From positions 251,657 to 315,656 of the forward strand of contig CAKUGR010000001.1 of the NCBI GenBank assembly GCA_934654775.1: a stretch of DNA of 64,000 nucleotides. Direction: 5' to 3'. The notes below the pieces were generated by a model. It did not search any database and was not told the origin of the DNA. It saw only the letters and a list, made by a program, of their open reading frames with translations. The position numbers were made by a program, and so were the translations under genes. The stretch's first letter is position 1, and every line of letters begins with the position of its first letter. The stretch comes from an uncultured Collinsella sp. (lineage in GTDB: Bacteria > Actinomycetota > Coriobacteriia > Coriobacteriales > Coriobacteriaceae). Shown one piece after another: positions 32,291 through 40,755 of the stretch.

Positions 32291-32352
32291 ATGCACTCCT
32301 TGCTTCTAAAGCAGTTAACTGTGGTGATGCTTATACCCAGCTCACGTAAAAC

Positions 32353-32391
32353 AAAAAGCGCCCGCCCGCCGTTATGAGCGGACGGGCGCCC
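32353..32391 (-). terminator. terminator of agaS
   Basis: GCGCCCGCCCGC and GCGGACGGGCGC form a stem with one mismatch; on the minus strand it ends in TTTTTG. It separates agaS from nagA, so nagA likely has its own promoter. Confidence 0.78.
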
Positions 32392-32407
32392 TTACAGGGG
32401 GACGCGA

Positions 32408-33574
32408 TTAAGCGGTGAAGGGGTGAATCGTCACGCCCTTAACCACGCGGTTGACCGTGCCGGTGGGGCTCGGCGTATCGGGCGTGTTGCCCACGCGCAC
32501 GGAGTTGAGCAGGCTGATGGCCTGGGCAAACATCACGAACGGCAGGGCGAGGTAACCCTCGGGGAGTGCCTCATAGCCCTTAAAGGTGAAAGACTCGCCC
32601 TCGTAGACGGTAGCGCCATCCTGCTGAACGGCAACGGTGTGCTGAGCGATCTTGTCGCCACCGATCTCGTTGAGGATGTCGATATCGTACTGACGGGTGT
32701 AGGCGTCGTTGTTGACGAACACGAAGACGAGCGTCTTATCGTCGACGAAGGACTTAGGTCCGTGACGATAGCCCATGGAGGTGTCGTAGGAAGTAGCAAC
32801 CAGACCGTGAGCGAGCTCGAGGATCTTGAGCTGGCTCTCCTGGGCAAGGCCACCAAAGGAGCCGGAGCCCAGGTAGGTCACGCGGTTGAAGTCGCCAGCG
32901 AGGTAGTCGGCAACCTCGGGCTCGCGAGCGATAACCTCTTCGCCCATCTTGGCGATGGTCTCGACCCACTCGGCCTTCTGCTCATCGGAAGCCTCGTCAA
33001 AGATGAGGGTGGAGAGCAGGGTCATGCAGGTGTAAGAACCGGTCATGGCGAAGCCCTTGTCGTTGGCGCGCGGGATGAGCAGCGTCAGCGCATTGGGGTC
33101 ATCGGCGGACTCGACGGCCAGCTTGCCCTCGGGAGCGCAGGTGATGTTGAGGAACTTGACGTTGTGGACGAGCTCCTTGGCAACGGCGACGGCGGCAAGG
33201 CTCTCGGGGCTGTTGCCAGAACGGGCGAAGGAAACCACGAGCGTGGGATCCTCGGCGCGCAGGAAGTCACGCGGAGCGCTCACGATGTCGGTCGTGGCGA
33301 TGGGCTTAAAGTCGTAGAGATCAGTGTTGCCGGCGTGACGCAGGTACGGAGCGCAGGTATCGCCCACATAGTCAGAAGTACCGGCACCAGTGAAGACAAC
33401 GGACAGACGGCCCTCGCCCATGGCGCGAGCCTCGGCCAGGAAGGCCTCGATGGCCTCCTTGTTCTCGCGGTAGATGTTGAGCGTATCACGCCAAAGCTCG
33501 GGCTGCTGGGCAATCTCGGCCGTGGTGATCTGGGCGCCGAGCTCGGTGAGCTCCTCGACACTCTTCTCGAACAT
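32408..33574 (-). CDS. agaS: SIS-domain galactosamine-6-phosphate deaminase/isomerase
   Basis: 388 residues with two SIS domains (about 45-200 and 220-370). Seen: VVFTGAGTSDYVGD, the phosphate-binding VVSFARSGNSPES, GSGSFGGLAQESQLKILEL, and YDTSMGYRHGPKSFVDD, which carries the catalytic Glu/His region of the AgaS/GlmS-C group. It is expected to turn galactosamine-6-phosphate into tagatose-6-phosphate and ammonia. A candidate GntR operator lies 60 bases upstream of its start. It links the GalNAc PTS to lacC2. Confidence 0.9.
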   Translation of the reverse strand: MFEKSVEELTELGAQITTAEIAQQPELWRDTLNIYRENKEAIEAFLAEARAMGEGRLSVVFTGAGTSDYVGDTCAPYLRHAGNTDLYDFKPIATTDIVSAPRDFLRAEDPTLVVSFARSGNSPESLAAVAVAKELVHNVKFLNITCAPEGKLAVESADDPNALTLLIPRANDKGFAMTGSYTCMTLLSTLIFDEASDEQKAEWVETIAKMGEEVIAREPEVADYLAGDFNRVTYLGSGSFGGLAQESQLKILELAHGLVATSYDTSMGYRHGPKSFVDDKTLVFVFVNNDAYTRQYDIDILNEIGGDKIAQHTVAVQQDGATVYEGESFTFKGYEALPEGYLALPFVMFAQAISLLNSVRVGNTPDTPSPTGTVNRVVKGVTIHPFTA

Positions 33575-33633
33575 TTCTAATACCTCTCTCTAGAAGTAAT
33601 CCTCTGACGTGCAATTATACACTTCGGTTGGTT

Positions 33634-33651
33634 ATCTGGTAGTAACCAGTT
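33634..33651. promoter_or_regulatory. candidate GntR operator upstream of agaS
   Basis: ATCTGGTAGTAACCAGTT: arms CTGGT/ACCAG around AGTA. The near-identical AACTGGTAGTAACCACGT lies upstream of the EIIA gene at 37923-37940. Both resemble the TGGT-N4-ACCA sites of HutC-type GntR regulators such as NagR/DasR. Confidence 0.65.
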
Positions 33652-33688
33652 AAATGCAAAGAATCATCACATGAAACCACTGGGGACG

Positions 33689-34420
33689 CTAAACGTTGCG
33701 CTGGTGATAAACCTTGTATTTAAACTGATCGGCACGAGCAACCGAGAGGGTATACTCCACAACCTCGTTTGACTCGTTATACGTAGTCCTGACCAAATCG
33801 AGCACGGGCGAGCCCTCGACGATGCCCAAGAGATGGGCGTCGGTGGGACGGGCTATGCTCGCATAGAACTCCTCTTCGGCCACGCGTATCTTTTGCTGAA
33901 AGTCTTGTTCAATCACATCGTAAAGCGGCTTGCGCTCCAGAAGCGGTCGCTTGAGAGACAGAAATTGACGAACCGGTAGATAGCTGCGTTCGACCATCAT
34001 GGGCATGTTGTCGGCAGAGCGAAGGCGCTTGAGCTTAAAGATACGGTCACCGATGCGGCATCCCATATGCTCGGCCAGATTCTTATCGGCCTCCATCTCG
34101 CAAAACTCGAGAATCGTAGTCTCTGGATCGCGACCCATCGCACGCATCTGCTCGGTAAAGCTGTAGGACTGCATAAGGTTGGTTGCTTTTGCCGAACGGT
34201 CGGTCACAAAGGTACCGCGACCGTGCTGCCGAACCACCAGTCCCAAACGCTCCAGCTCCTGCAGAGCCAGACGTACCGTGGTGCGCGAGAGACCATAGCG
34301 CTCCGAAAGTTCGCGCTCGGAAGGAATCATGTCACCGGCGTGATATTCGTGGTCAATCTTTTCGGTCAGAATATCGACCAGCTGATCGTACAGCGGTTGC
34401 TTGCGCGCTCCGATCGCCAT
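33689..34420 (-). CDS. GntR-family regulator, HutC subfamily
   Basis: 243 residues. N-terminal winged helix (ERELSERYGLSRTTVRLAL, then GLVVRQHGRGTFV) and a C-terminal UTRA ligand domain (LKRLRSADNMPMMVERSYLP, ending with VVEYTLSVARADQFKYKVY). HutC-type proteins near amino-sugar genes sense hexosamine-6-phosphates. Located between agaS and the PTS genes on the same strand, with candidate sites before both, it most likely controls the GalNAc regulon. Confidence 0.9.
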   Translation of the reverse strand: MAIGARKQPLYDQLVDILTEKIDHEYHAGDMIPSERELSERYGLSRTTVRLALQELERLGLVVRQHGRGTFVTDRSAKATNLMQSYSFTEQMRAMGRDPETTILEFCEMEADKNLAEHMGCRIGDRIFKLKRLRSADNMPMMVERSYLPVRQFLSLKRPLLERKPLYDVIEQDFQQKIRVAEEEFYASIARPTDAHLLGIVEGSPVLDLVRTTYNESNEVVEYTLSVARADQFKYKVYHQRNV

Positions 34421-34504
34421 CCTATCCTCCCTTTTGCTCGAATTCAGCTACTACTTAGGGTGTTTAGCATTATCTGACTGCTACACCCGAATCATCAAGA
34501 AAAC

Positions 34505-34538
34505 AAAAGCCGCGCGCTCTTTCGAGCACGCGGCTTTT
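34505..34538 (-). terminator. terminator of the mannose-type PTS operon
   Basis: AAAAGCCGCG / CGCGGCTTTT stem, 67 bases past the EIID stop on the minus strand and before the gntR start. Confidence 0.82.
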
Positions 34539-34604
34539 AACATACACACGGCTTAAGGGGTCGGGGTGTGAGCCGCGTAGGGACACACCCCTCAAGCTAG
34601 AGCC

Positions 34605-35687
34605 TTACCAGATGCTCGGCCAGAGACCAAGCGGGCCAGCGCCCAGGATGCCCAGCACGAAGAGCAGGAGAATGCCCTTGGTCGGGGTCCAGCTGTGCTT
34701 AGCGAACATGTAGTAAAGCAGCAGCGTAAGCAGCAGCGGGACGAGCTTGGGGACGATGGTGTTGAGGGTGTCGGCAACGGAGAAGTTGACCGGATCCTCG
34801 GTAACGGTGCCGTAGGTGACGGACTCCATGCCGTTACCCAGATCGGTGACGCCGCACGGGACAGCATTGCCGTCGGCATCGGTGGCGGTGAGGGCGTCGC
34901 CGTCCTCATTAGTCATGGCGATGGTGCCGGCCTCGGCGGTCTCGGTGTCGATGCCCTCCATACCGGTGAAGTTCTCGGCCTCCTTCTCGGAGACGATCAC
35001 GGTAGTAGCGGACAGGCCACGAGTGGTGCCGTTGGGGATCTGGAGGTTGATCTGGGTGCCACCCATGGTGACGACCAGGCAACCGACGACGAAGACGCCC
35101 ATGATGGAAGCGGCGCGGGTGAAGGCCTGCATGTTGGCGGTCAGAGCGTCAATGGCGCTGGTGCCAAGCTTGTAGGACCAGTTCATAAGCCAGAAGCGCA
35201 GAGCGAACTGGACGGCGTTGAAGATCACCAGGAAGATGATCGGCGCAGCGGCGTTGCCGTTGATGGCCATGTTGGAGGTGATGCCGGCCGTGATAGGCAC
35301 GAGCGTCAGCCAGAACAGGGCGTCACCGATACCACCAAGCGGGCCCATTGCGGCGACGCGGACGGCGCGGATCGTGGGGATGTCAACCTTGTTCTGCTCG
35401 AGCGAAAGCACGATGCCCATAACAAAGGTGACGAGGAACGGGTGGGTGTTGAAGAACTCCAGGTTGTGGCTCATGGAAGCCGCGAGGTCGTTCTTGTTGG
35501 TGTGGATCTTCTCCAGACCGGGGATGATGGAGTAGAGCCAGCCAGCAGCCTGCATACGCTCGTAGTTGAACGATGCCTGCAGGAAGCAGGAGCGCCAAGC
35601 CATCTTGTTGAGGGTCTTCTGGTCGAGCTGCGGAGCAGGAGTGAGATCCTCGTAGTGCTCCGGGATCACATACTCATTAGATGCCAT
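34605..35687 (-). CDS. PTS mannose/sorbose-family EIID with an insertion
   Basis: 360-residue membrane component. Seen: the N-terminal LNKMAWRSCFLQASFNYERMQ, GWLYSIIPGLEKIH, FNTHPFLVTFVMGIVLSLEQ and AAMGPLGGIGDALFWLTLVPI typical of EIID, and C-terminal hydrophobic spans LVPLLLTLLLYYMF and GILLLFVLGILGAGPLG. Between these, residues about 215-295 form an acidic, Thr/Gly-rich block (NFTGMEGIDTETAEAGTIAM etc.) that shorter family members such as E. coli ManZ lack. ATG 35687 has GGAGGTGA, within the end of EIIC; the two genes overlap by 11 bases. Confidence 0.9.
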   Translation of the reverse strand: MASNEYVIPEHYEDLTPAPQLDQKTLNKMAWRSCFLQASFNYERMQAAGWLYSIIPGLEKIHTNKNDLAASMSHNLEFFNTHPFLVTFVMGIVLSLEQNKVDIPTIRAVRVAAMGPLGGIGDALFWLTLVPITAGITSNMAINGNAAAPIIFLVIFNAVQFALRFWLMNWSYKLGTSAIDALTANMQAFTRAASIMGVFVVGCLVVTMGGTQINLQIPNGTTRGLSATTVIVSEKEAENFTGMEGIDTETAEAGTIAMTNEDGDALTATDADGNAVPCGVTDLGNGMESVTYGTVTEDPVNFSVADTLNTIVPKLVPLLLTLLLYYMFAKHSWTPTKGILLLFVLGILGAGPLGLWPSIW

Positions 35688-36477
35688 CTTCGAAGTCACC
35701 TCCGTCAGAAACAGCTGCACCCTTCAGCTCGGTCTGCTGCTGGAAGTCCCAGAAAGCGATGCCGAAGCCGATGAGAGCAAGGATGAGCAGGGCAGGGGTT
35801 GCCAGAGAATCGTTGGCAACGGTGATGAGCGCGAGGCCAAAGCCCATGAGGAAGAAGCCCCACATATCGCGGTTCATCATAACCTTGAGCAGGACGGCGA
35901 AGCCGACGAAGCGCATCATGCCGCCTGCAGCGGAGAGACCGGTCTGCAGCCAGGTCGGGATGGCGGAAGCGATGGTCTGACCGATGGTGGCGCCAGCGAT
36001 GAAGAACAGGGTGACGACGACAGCGAAGATCAGGCCGAGCAGAGCCATGGCGAAGTAGTTCAGACGCTCGATACCCTTGGTGTCAGCGTTGTGAGCCATG
36101 TTGTCCGCGGAGGACATAAGCGGCGACATAAGCGTGAAGACCAGGGTGACGCCGAGCTGGCCGAGCAGAGCGAACGGAATGGCAAGGCCGACAGCCGCGT
36201 TGGGCTCGAGGCCCGTGGCGATTGCGAGAATGGCTGCCATGATGCCGCCGATAACGGCGTTAGGCGGCTGAGCGCCTCCGATCGGCATGTTGCCGATCGT
36301 CATGAGCTGATAGGTACCACCCACGAGAAGACCGGTGTTGAGGTCGCCAAGGATAAGACCGATGACGGCGCCGGTGACGATGGGCTGATAGAGAGACTCG
36401 AGGAAGTTGAACTGGTCGATTGCCGCGATGAACGTGACGACGAAGACCAGAGCGACCTGGATGATCGAGTATTCCAT
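35677..36477 (-). CDS. PTS mannose/sorbose-family EIIC
   Basis: 266-residue membrane component. Seen: FNFLESLYQPIVTGAVIGLILGDL, the family signature GGTYQLMTIGNMPIGGAQPP, and about eight hydrophobic spans. GAAAGGAGGAGC precedes ATG 36477; a longer frame to 36519 has no ribosome site. Gene order EIIA-yajC-EIIB-EIIC-EIID with nagA and agaS nearby suggests N-acetylgalactosamine as substrate. Confidence 0.92.
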   Translation of the reverse strand: MEYSIIQVALVFVVTFIAAIDQFNFLESLYQPIVTGAVIGLILGDLNTGLLVGGTYQLMTIGNMPIGGAQPPNAVIGGIMAAILAIATGLEPNAAVGLAIPFALLGQLGVTLVFTLMSPLMSSADNMAHNADTKGIERLNYFAMALLGLIFAVVVTLFFIAGATIGQTIASAIPTWLQTGLSAAGGMMRFVGFAVLLKVMMNRDMWGFFLMGFGLALITVANDSLATPALLILALIGFGIAFWDFQQQTELKGAAVSDGGDFEDGI

Positions 36478-36564
36478 CTTGCTCCTCCTTTCAAAATGTA
36501 TGTACGCACTTGGATTCACGTACAGAATGTCAGGGTTTCATTCCTGACAACGTGGATACGAGGA

Positions 36565-37047
36565 TTACGAGAAGAGCTTGCTCGTGTCCTCAACAGGCGT
36601 GCTCGGAACGCGCCTGATCTCCAACTCCACCCCCAATTCCTGCAGCTCTTTAAACGCAGCGACATCCTCGTCGTTAACTGCGACGGAGGTGGCGACTTGG
36701 CGCTTTCCTTCCGACATGTGCATGTTGCCGATGTTTACCTTCTTTATAGGCACACCGCCCTTGACGAGCGTAAGCACGTCTTCCGGTGTTTCGGCCACGA
36801 TGAAGATCTTCTGGCGCGGGCTCGCCTTGCCAATGACGTCGATGGTCTTCTGCAGAGAGAAGAAACGCGTAGCGACGCCGGTGGGAGCGGCCATCTTCAT
36901 GAGGTTCTGGCGCATGGTGTTGGTCGACACGTCGTCATTGGCGACGAGGATGAGGTTGGAGCCCAGGGTGGAGTTCCACTGGGTGGCAACCTGACCATGA
37001 ACCAGTCGGTTATCGATGCGGGTAAGAAGAATGTTGGGTTCTGCCAT
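36565..37047 (-). CDS. PTS mannose/sorbose-family EIIB
   Basis: 160-residue soluble phosphocarrier. The active-site loop RIDNRLVHGQVATQW keeps the phospho-His at residue 17. It also has LVANDDVSTNTMRQNLMKMA and GGVPIKKVNIGNMHMSEGK. It passes phosphate from EIIA to the sugar bound in EIIC-EIID. Compare the orphan copy at 26822, where this His is Tyr. Confidence 0.94.
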   Translation of the reverse strand: MAEPNILLTRIDNRLVHGQVATQWNSTLGSNLILVANDDVSTNTMRQNLMKMAAPTGVATRFFSLQKTIDVIGKASPRQKIFIVAETPEDVLTLVKGGVPIKKVNIGNMHMSEGKRQVATSVAVNDEDVAAFKELQELGVELEIRRVPSTPVEDTSKLFS

Positions 37048-37083
37048 GTTGATCAGCTTCCTTTCGTTGATTGCTGACGACAG

Positions 37084-37365
37084 TTACTTGATCTCCTGAA
37101 TCGCGTAACGCGAGACATCTACGACGGCACCGGATCGAACTTTGATTTGGACCTTATCGCCTTCGATGCCCTTGACGGTTCCGTAGATACCGCCGGCGAA
37201 AAGGACCTCCTGACCCGGCTTGAGCTCGGTGTGCAGCTCTTTGAAGTACTTCTGCTTCTTCTTCATGTTGATCTGAGACCAGATAGTGTAAATGACACCC
37301 ATGATGACGAGCAGACCCAAAAGAGCGACCGAGGAGCTCAGGACGCTGGCTCCGAAATCGGCCAT
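37084..37365 (-). CDS. YajC-like small membrane protein inside the PTS operon
   Basis: 93 residues: one N-terminal membrane span (LSSSVALLGLLVIMGVIYTIW), a basic stretch KKKQKYFKELHTEL, then a small beta domain (LKPGQEVLFAGGIYGTVKGI and VQIKVRSGAVVDVSRYAI). This is the YajC layout of the Sec translocon accessory. YajC-like genes also occur within mannose-type PTS operons of streptococci, so a role in assembling or tuning the permease is possible. Its start overlaps the EIIA stop by one base. Confidence 0.85.
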   Translation of the reverse strand: MADFGASVLSSSVALLGLLVIMGVIYTIWSQINMKKKQKYFKELHTELKPGQEVLFAGGIYGTVKGIEGDKVQIKVRSGAVVDVSRYAIQEIK

Positions 37366-37808
37366 TAGATGCCGTCCTCGTCGCCGAAGATATCCTCTTC
37401 CTCGGCACCAGCAACGGAGGCGACCGTCTGGGCGGTGATGCCCGTCTGGCCAACGGTCACCGCCTGCTCGCCAAGCTCGGCGAGCGTGGCATTGCCGCGG
37501 AGGAACAGGAGCTCAATAACCATGGGAAGGTTGGTGCCGGTCAGAACCTCGACGTTGTCGACATCCTGGGCAATCATCATCGACTGATTGAAGGGGGTAC
37601 CGCCAAGCAGGTCGGTAAAGACGAGCACGCCATCGCACTCCTCACGCATAGCGGTAATGGCGGCGCGAAGATCCTCACCGTAGGAGGCAGCCTGGTCGCC
37701 CTCGAAAGGAACGACGGTAAAAGCGGGCTGGTCGCCAGCGACCATAGCGATAGCGCTTGCAAGGCCGGGTGCAAACTGTCCATGACCGGTAAGAATAAAG
37801 CCAACCAT
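37365..37808 (-). CDS. PTS mannose/sorbose-family EIIA
   Basis: 147-residue soluble component. His9 in FILTGHGQFAPGLASA accepts phosphate from HPr; VFTDLLGGTPFNQSMMIA is the second family block. A C-terminal acidic tail (GAEEEDIFGDEDGI) follows the domain. First gene of the five-gene PTS transcript, with regulatory repeats upstream. Confidence 0.94.
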   Translation of the reverse strand: MVGFILTGHGQFAPGLASAIAMVAGDQPAFTVVPFEGDQAASYGEDLRAAITAMREECDGVLVFTDLLGGTPFNQSMMIAQDVDNVEVLTGTNLPMVIELLFLRGNATLAELGEQAVTVGQTGITAQTVASVAGAEEEDIFGDEDGI

Positions 37809-38290
37809 TCAAATTTCCCTTCCGAAGGTGTGTACGATCTGAGTTCGATGGTTTTCGGAAGCCAGCGGGCGGGTGCCCTTAAAGCTTCTTGGAAAGCGTT
37901 CTTTGAAGACCAGTGGTCTCTCAACTGGTAGTAACCACGTGACGTGTTGTTGTCACTATATCACCCCAGAAGAGGTCGCTTTCGTTGATTCATACAGTAA
38001 AACGTTTTTGCACCGCTCACGGCAAAAAATCGACCGTTTACCGCTCGTTAACACTTCTACCTGCGGTTTTGAAATCGTTTCGAAATGATTCGGCGTCTGA
38101 TCGGGTCTTGCTCTGCGTCTAAACAACGTAGGGTGGCTAAAAATAGCATGTAGAAAAATTGCAGGTCATTATGAAGATTTGTGAATTGGTCTTTTTAACT
38201 TAATACCAGTTAGAACCAGTTTTGAGATTATCGGTGAACGGTAGTTTTTGACCGTTCACCGGAAAATTGCAATCGTTTACAGCCGTTTTC
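37809..38290 (-). promoter_or_regulatory. upstream regulatory region of the mannose-type PTS operon
   Basis: Part of a 636-base gap without genes, and richer in A+T than the island. From the EIIA side: palindrome AGACCAGTGGTCT (37907-37919); AACTGGTAGTAACCACGT (37923-37940), matching the site before agaS; ACCGCTCACGGC (38012) and ACCGTTTACCGC (38033), a 21-bp pair; ACCAGTTAGAACCAGTT (38206-38222), a direct repeat of ACCAGTT; an 11-bp palindrome CGGTGAACGGT/ACCGTTCACCG (38232-38261); and a second 21-bp pair at 38251 and 38272. GntR and a second regulator seem to act here. Confidence 0.6.
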
Positions 38291-38362
38291 CCAGATGAAA
38301 TGGGGAAACCAGATGGAGCACTTGCGCGATCAATAGGCATACCCTAGGGATCTCAGTGGTAC

Positions 38363-38400
38363 AAAAAACCCGCTGGAACGGGTCAATCCATTCCGGCGGG
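38363..38400 (-). terminator. terminator of the membrane-anchored SurA-like gene
   Basis: CCCGCTGGAA / TTCCGGCGGG with one mismatch; on the minus strand it ends in TTTTTT. It lies 44 bases past the stop. Confidence 0.78.
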
Positions 38401-38444
38401 CTCACAGCGTGAATCAGTTGTATGGGCGGGAAAGCCCAACGAGC

Positions 38445-39536
38445 TTACGCAAACAGGCCGTAGATGCTGATGTTGGCTTTGGCGTACAGACCGTTGGCGT
38501 ACTCGGTCCACTTGGAGCTGGCACTCGAGGCCTGCGAGGAATACTGCTGATAGGCAGTGTAGTAGGCGGTCATGGCCTGCTTGTAGGTGGCGCTATCGGC
38601 GGTAAAGGCATCGTCAGCGAAGGCCTTGGCATAGGTGCTATCCTCGTCCTTCCAGGTGCCCTTCGAGCTATCCCACTCGTCGCCGGCAAGGTTGATGATG
38701 TAGTCGGCGTAATCCTTGCTCGCGGTCTCCTCGTTGCCGTCGGCAGGCTCGGTCGGAGCGGTCGGCATGCTCGCGGAGGTGTCGCCCACCTTCTTCTTGT
38801 AGAGCTTCTGCAGCGTCGCGGACTGACGGACGATCTGCTTGGCCTGGTCCTTGGACACGCCATACTGCGTGGCCATGGTCTTGTAGTCGGAGGTGCCGAT
38901 GGAATCCTCGGCGTACTGCTTCATCTCCTTGGAAGAGACGGTAATGCCCTCGTCCTCGGCAGCGTCGAGCAGAATCTGATTGCGCACGTAGGACAGGATA
39001 ACGTCGGCAGACGGGGCGGTGTAGTTGCCGTCGTCGTCCTTGACGGTATCGAGGCTGTACTGGCTCTCGATGGCCTCGCGCGCGGTGATATCGCTCTTCT
39101 TGCCGTTGTAGCTATAGCTTGCCACGGTCGAGTCGAGCTGGTCCTCGGTGAGGGTTGCCGAGCCAACGCCCTTGCCGCCAAAGCCGCCATTGCCCACAAA
39201 GAAGCCCACCACGGCAGCGATCACGACGGCAACCACGAAGGCGGCAATCATCGTCTTCTTATGCTTGGAGGCGTGGTCGTCCTCGTCGGTATCGACGTCG
39301 TCGTCCTCGTCCTGCGGCTCGGGCATGAGGTTCTCGTCCGCAGCGTCCGCGGCGATCTGAGCCTCCAGGCGGGCGTCCTCTTCCTCGGCGGTCGTGCCGG
39401 CGGCAATATGCTCGGCAGACGTACCGGCGACCAAGTCGATCTTCTCTTCCTCGTCACCGTCGGGGCCTTCGCCGCGCTCGATGATCTGGATGCCGTCGAT
39501 CTCGTCCTTCTCGTCCTTCTTTTGAATCAGACCCAT
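38445..39536 (-). CDS. membrane-anchored SurA/PrsA-like chaperone domain protein
   Basis: 363 residues. Residues 1-92 are a strongly acidic cytoplasmic tail (DEDDDVDTDEDDHASKHKK); 95-118 is one membrane span; the rest is outside. The outer part has helices like the SurA N-terminal domain (SADVILSYVRNQILLDAAEDEGITVSSKEMKQYAE, split here by the usual turns), in which a trigger-factor/SurA-like chaperone fold is followed by a Ser/Tyr-rich end. No peptidyl-prolyl isomerase domain is visible. A role in folding exported proteins is inferred. TCAAGGAGTAACTG precedes the ATG. Confidence 0.7.
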   Translation of the reverse strand: MGLIQKKDEKDEIDGIQIIERGEGPDGDEEEKIDLVAGTSAEHIAAGTTAEEEDARLEAQIAADAADENLMPEPQDEDDDVDTDEDDHASKHKKTMIAAFVVAVVIAAVVGFFVGNGGFGGKGVGSATLTEDQLDSTVASYSYNGKKSDITAREAIESQYSLDTVKDDDGNYTAPSADVILSYVRNQILLDAAEDEGITVSSKEMKQYAEDSIGTSDYKTMATQYGVSKDQAKQIVRQSATLQKLYKKKVGDTSASMPTAPTEPADGNEETASKDYADYIINLAGDEWDSSKGTWKDEDSTYAKAFADDAFTADSATYKQAMTAYYTAYQQYSSQASSASSKWTEYANGLYAKANISIYGLFA

Positions 39537-39575
39537 AGTCAGTTACTCCTTGATGGGAAACAAAGTCCTCAATAG

Positions 39576-39604
39576 AATACGCCCGACGGAGCGCCGGGCG
39601 TATT
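39576..39604 (-). terminator. terminator of icd
   Basis: AATACGCCCG / CGGGCGTATT with a short loop, 60 bases past the icd stop on the minus strand. Confidence 0.7.
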
Positions 39605-39663
39605 GTTTCTTAGGTTATACGCAAACACTTAAGTACTATTTAGGCGTTTGCGGGCTATTTACC

Positions 39664-40749
39664 TTAGGCAAGATGCGCGATAACGGCATCGGCGAAGGCC
39701 TGCGTGCCCACGGCGCCCTCAACGGAGCCGGTCTGGGCGCGACGCACGTCACCGGTAACCTGCTTGCCCTCGTCGAGCGTGGCAGAAACGGCAGCGCGGA
39801 TGCGGTTGGCCGCGTCGTTCTCGCCCAGGTGGTCGAGCATCATGGCAGCGGAGAGGATCTCGGCCGTGGGGTTGGCGATATCCTGGCCCGCGATATCGGG
39901 CGCGGAGCCGTGCGTTGCCTCGAAGATGGCGCAGTCGGCACCGATGTTGGAACCCGGAGCCATACCCAGACCACCCACCAGGCCAGCGCACAGGTCGCTG
40001 ACGATATCGCCGTACAAGTTGGGCAGCACCAGGACATCAAAGTCATTAGGGTTCTGGACCAGGCCCATGCAGGTGGCGTCGACGATCTTGTCGTTGAACT
40101 CGATATCGGGATAGTTAGCGGCCACCTCGCGCGCAACGCGCAGGAACAGGCCGTCGGTCGCCTTCATGATGTTGGCCTTGTGCACGGCCGTCACCTTTTT
40201 GCGGCCGCAGCGGCGGGCATACTCAAAGGCGTACTCCACAATGCGGCGGCTCTTGGCGATAGAGATCGGCTTGATCGAGATCGCGGAATCGGCGGCGAAG
40301 GTCTTTTGGCCCGAACGCTCGACGAGTTGCGAGAGCTCCTCGACCTCGGCAGCGCCCTCATCGAACTCGATGCCGGCGTAGAGGTCCTCGGTGTTCTCGC
40401 GCACGATGACCAGGTCGACGTCGCGGAAGCGCGAGCCGTCGCCCGGCTGCGACAGGCAGGGGCGCACGCAGGCATACAGGTCGAAGTGCTTGCGCAGGGC
40501 GACGTTAACGCTGCGGAAGCCCGTGCCGACCGGCGTGGTGATGGGGCCCTTGATGGCAACCTTGGTCTCGGCGACCGCATCGAGGACGTGCTGGGGCAGC
40601 GGCGTGCCAAACTCGTCCATGACGCCGGCACCGGCCTCCTGGACGTTCCAGTTGATCTGGACACCGGTGGCCTCGACCACGCGGCGCATGGCCTGCGTAA
40701 TCTCGGGACCGATACCGTCACCGGGAATCAGGACTACATCGTGCGCCAT
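39664..40749 (-). CDS. icd: isocitrate/isopropylmalate dehydrogenase family, NAD-type isocitrate dehydrogenase
   Basis: 361 residues. Seen: [26 protein letters not shown], the catalytic Lys in [32 protein letters not shown] and the nucleotide-site segment [20 protein letters not shown]. The length and the RENTEDLY loop fit single-domain NAD-dependent isocitrate dehydrogenases rather than LeuB; isopropylmalate or homoisocitrate cannot be fully excluded. It makes 2-oxoglutarate for glutamate supply. It lies 6 bases after the upstream HEAT-like gene, so they are likely cotranscribed. Confidence 0.87.
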   Translation of the reverse strand: MAHDVVLIPGDGIGPEITQAMRRVVEATGVQINWNVQEAGAGVMDEFGTPLPQHVLDAVAETKVAIKGPITTPVGTGFRSVNVALRKHFDLYACVRPCLSQPGDGSRFRDVDLVIVRENTEDLYAGIEFDEGAAEVEELSQLVERSGQKTFAADSAISIKPISIAKSRRIVEYAFEYARRCGRKKVTAVHKANIMKATDGLFLRVAREVAANYPDIEFNDKIVDATCMGLVQNPNDFDVLVLPNLYGDIVSDLCAGLVGGLGMAPGSNIGADCAIFEATHGSAPDIAGQDIANPTAEILSAAMMLDHLGENDAANRIRAAVSATLDEGKQVTGDVRRAQTGSVEGAVGTQAFADAVIAHLA

Positions 40750-40755
40750 AATCTG

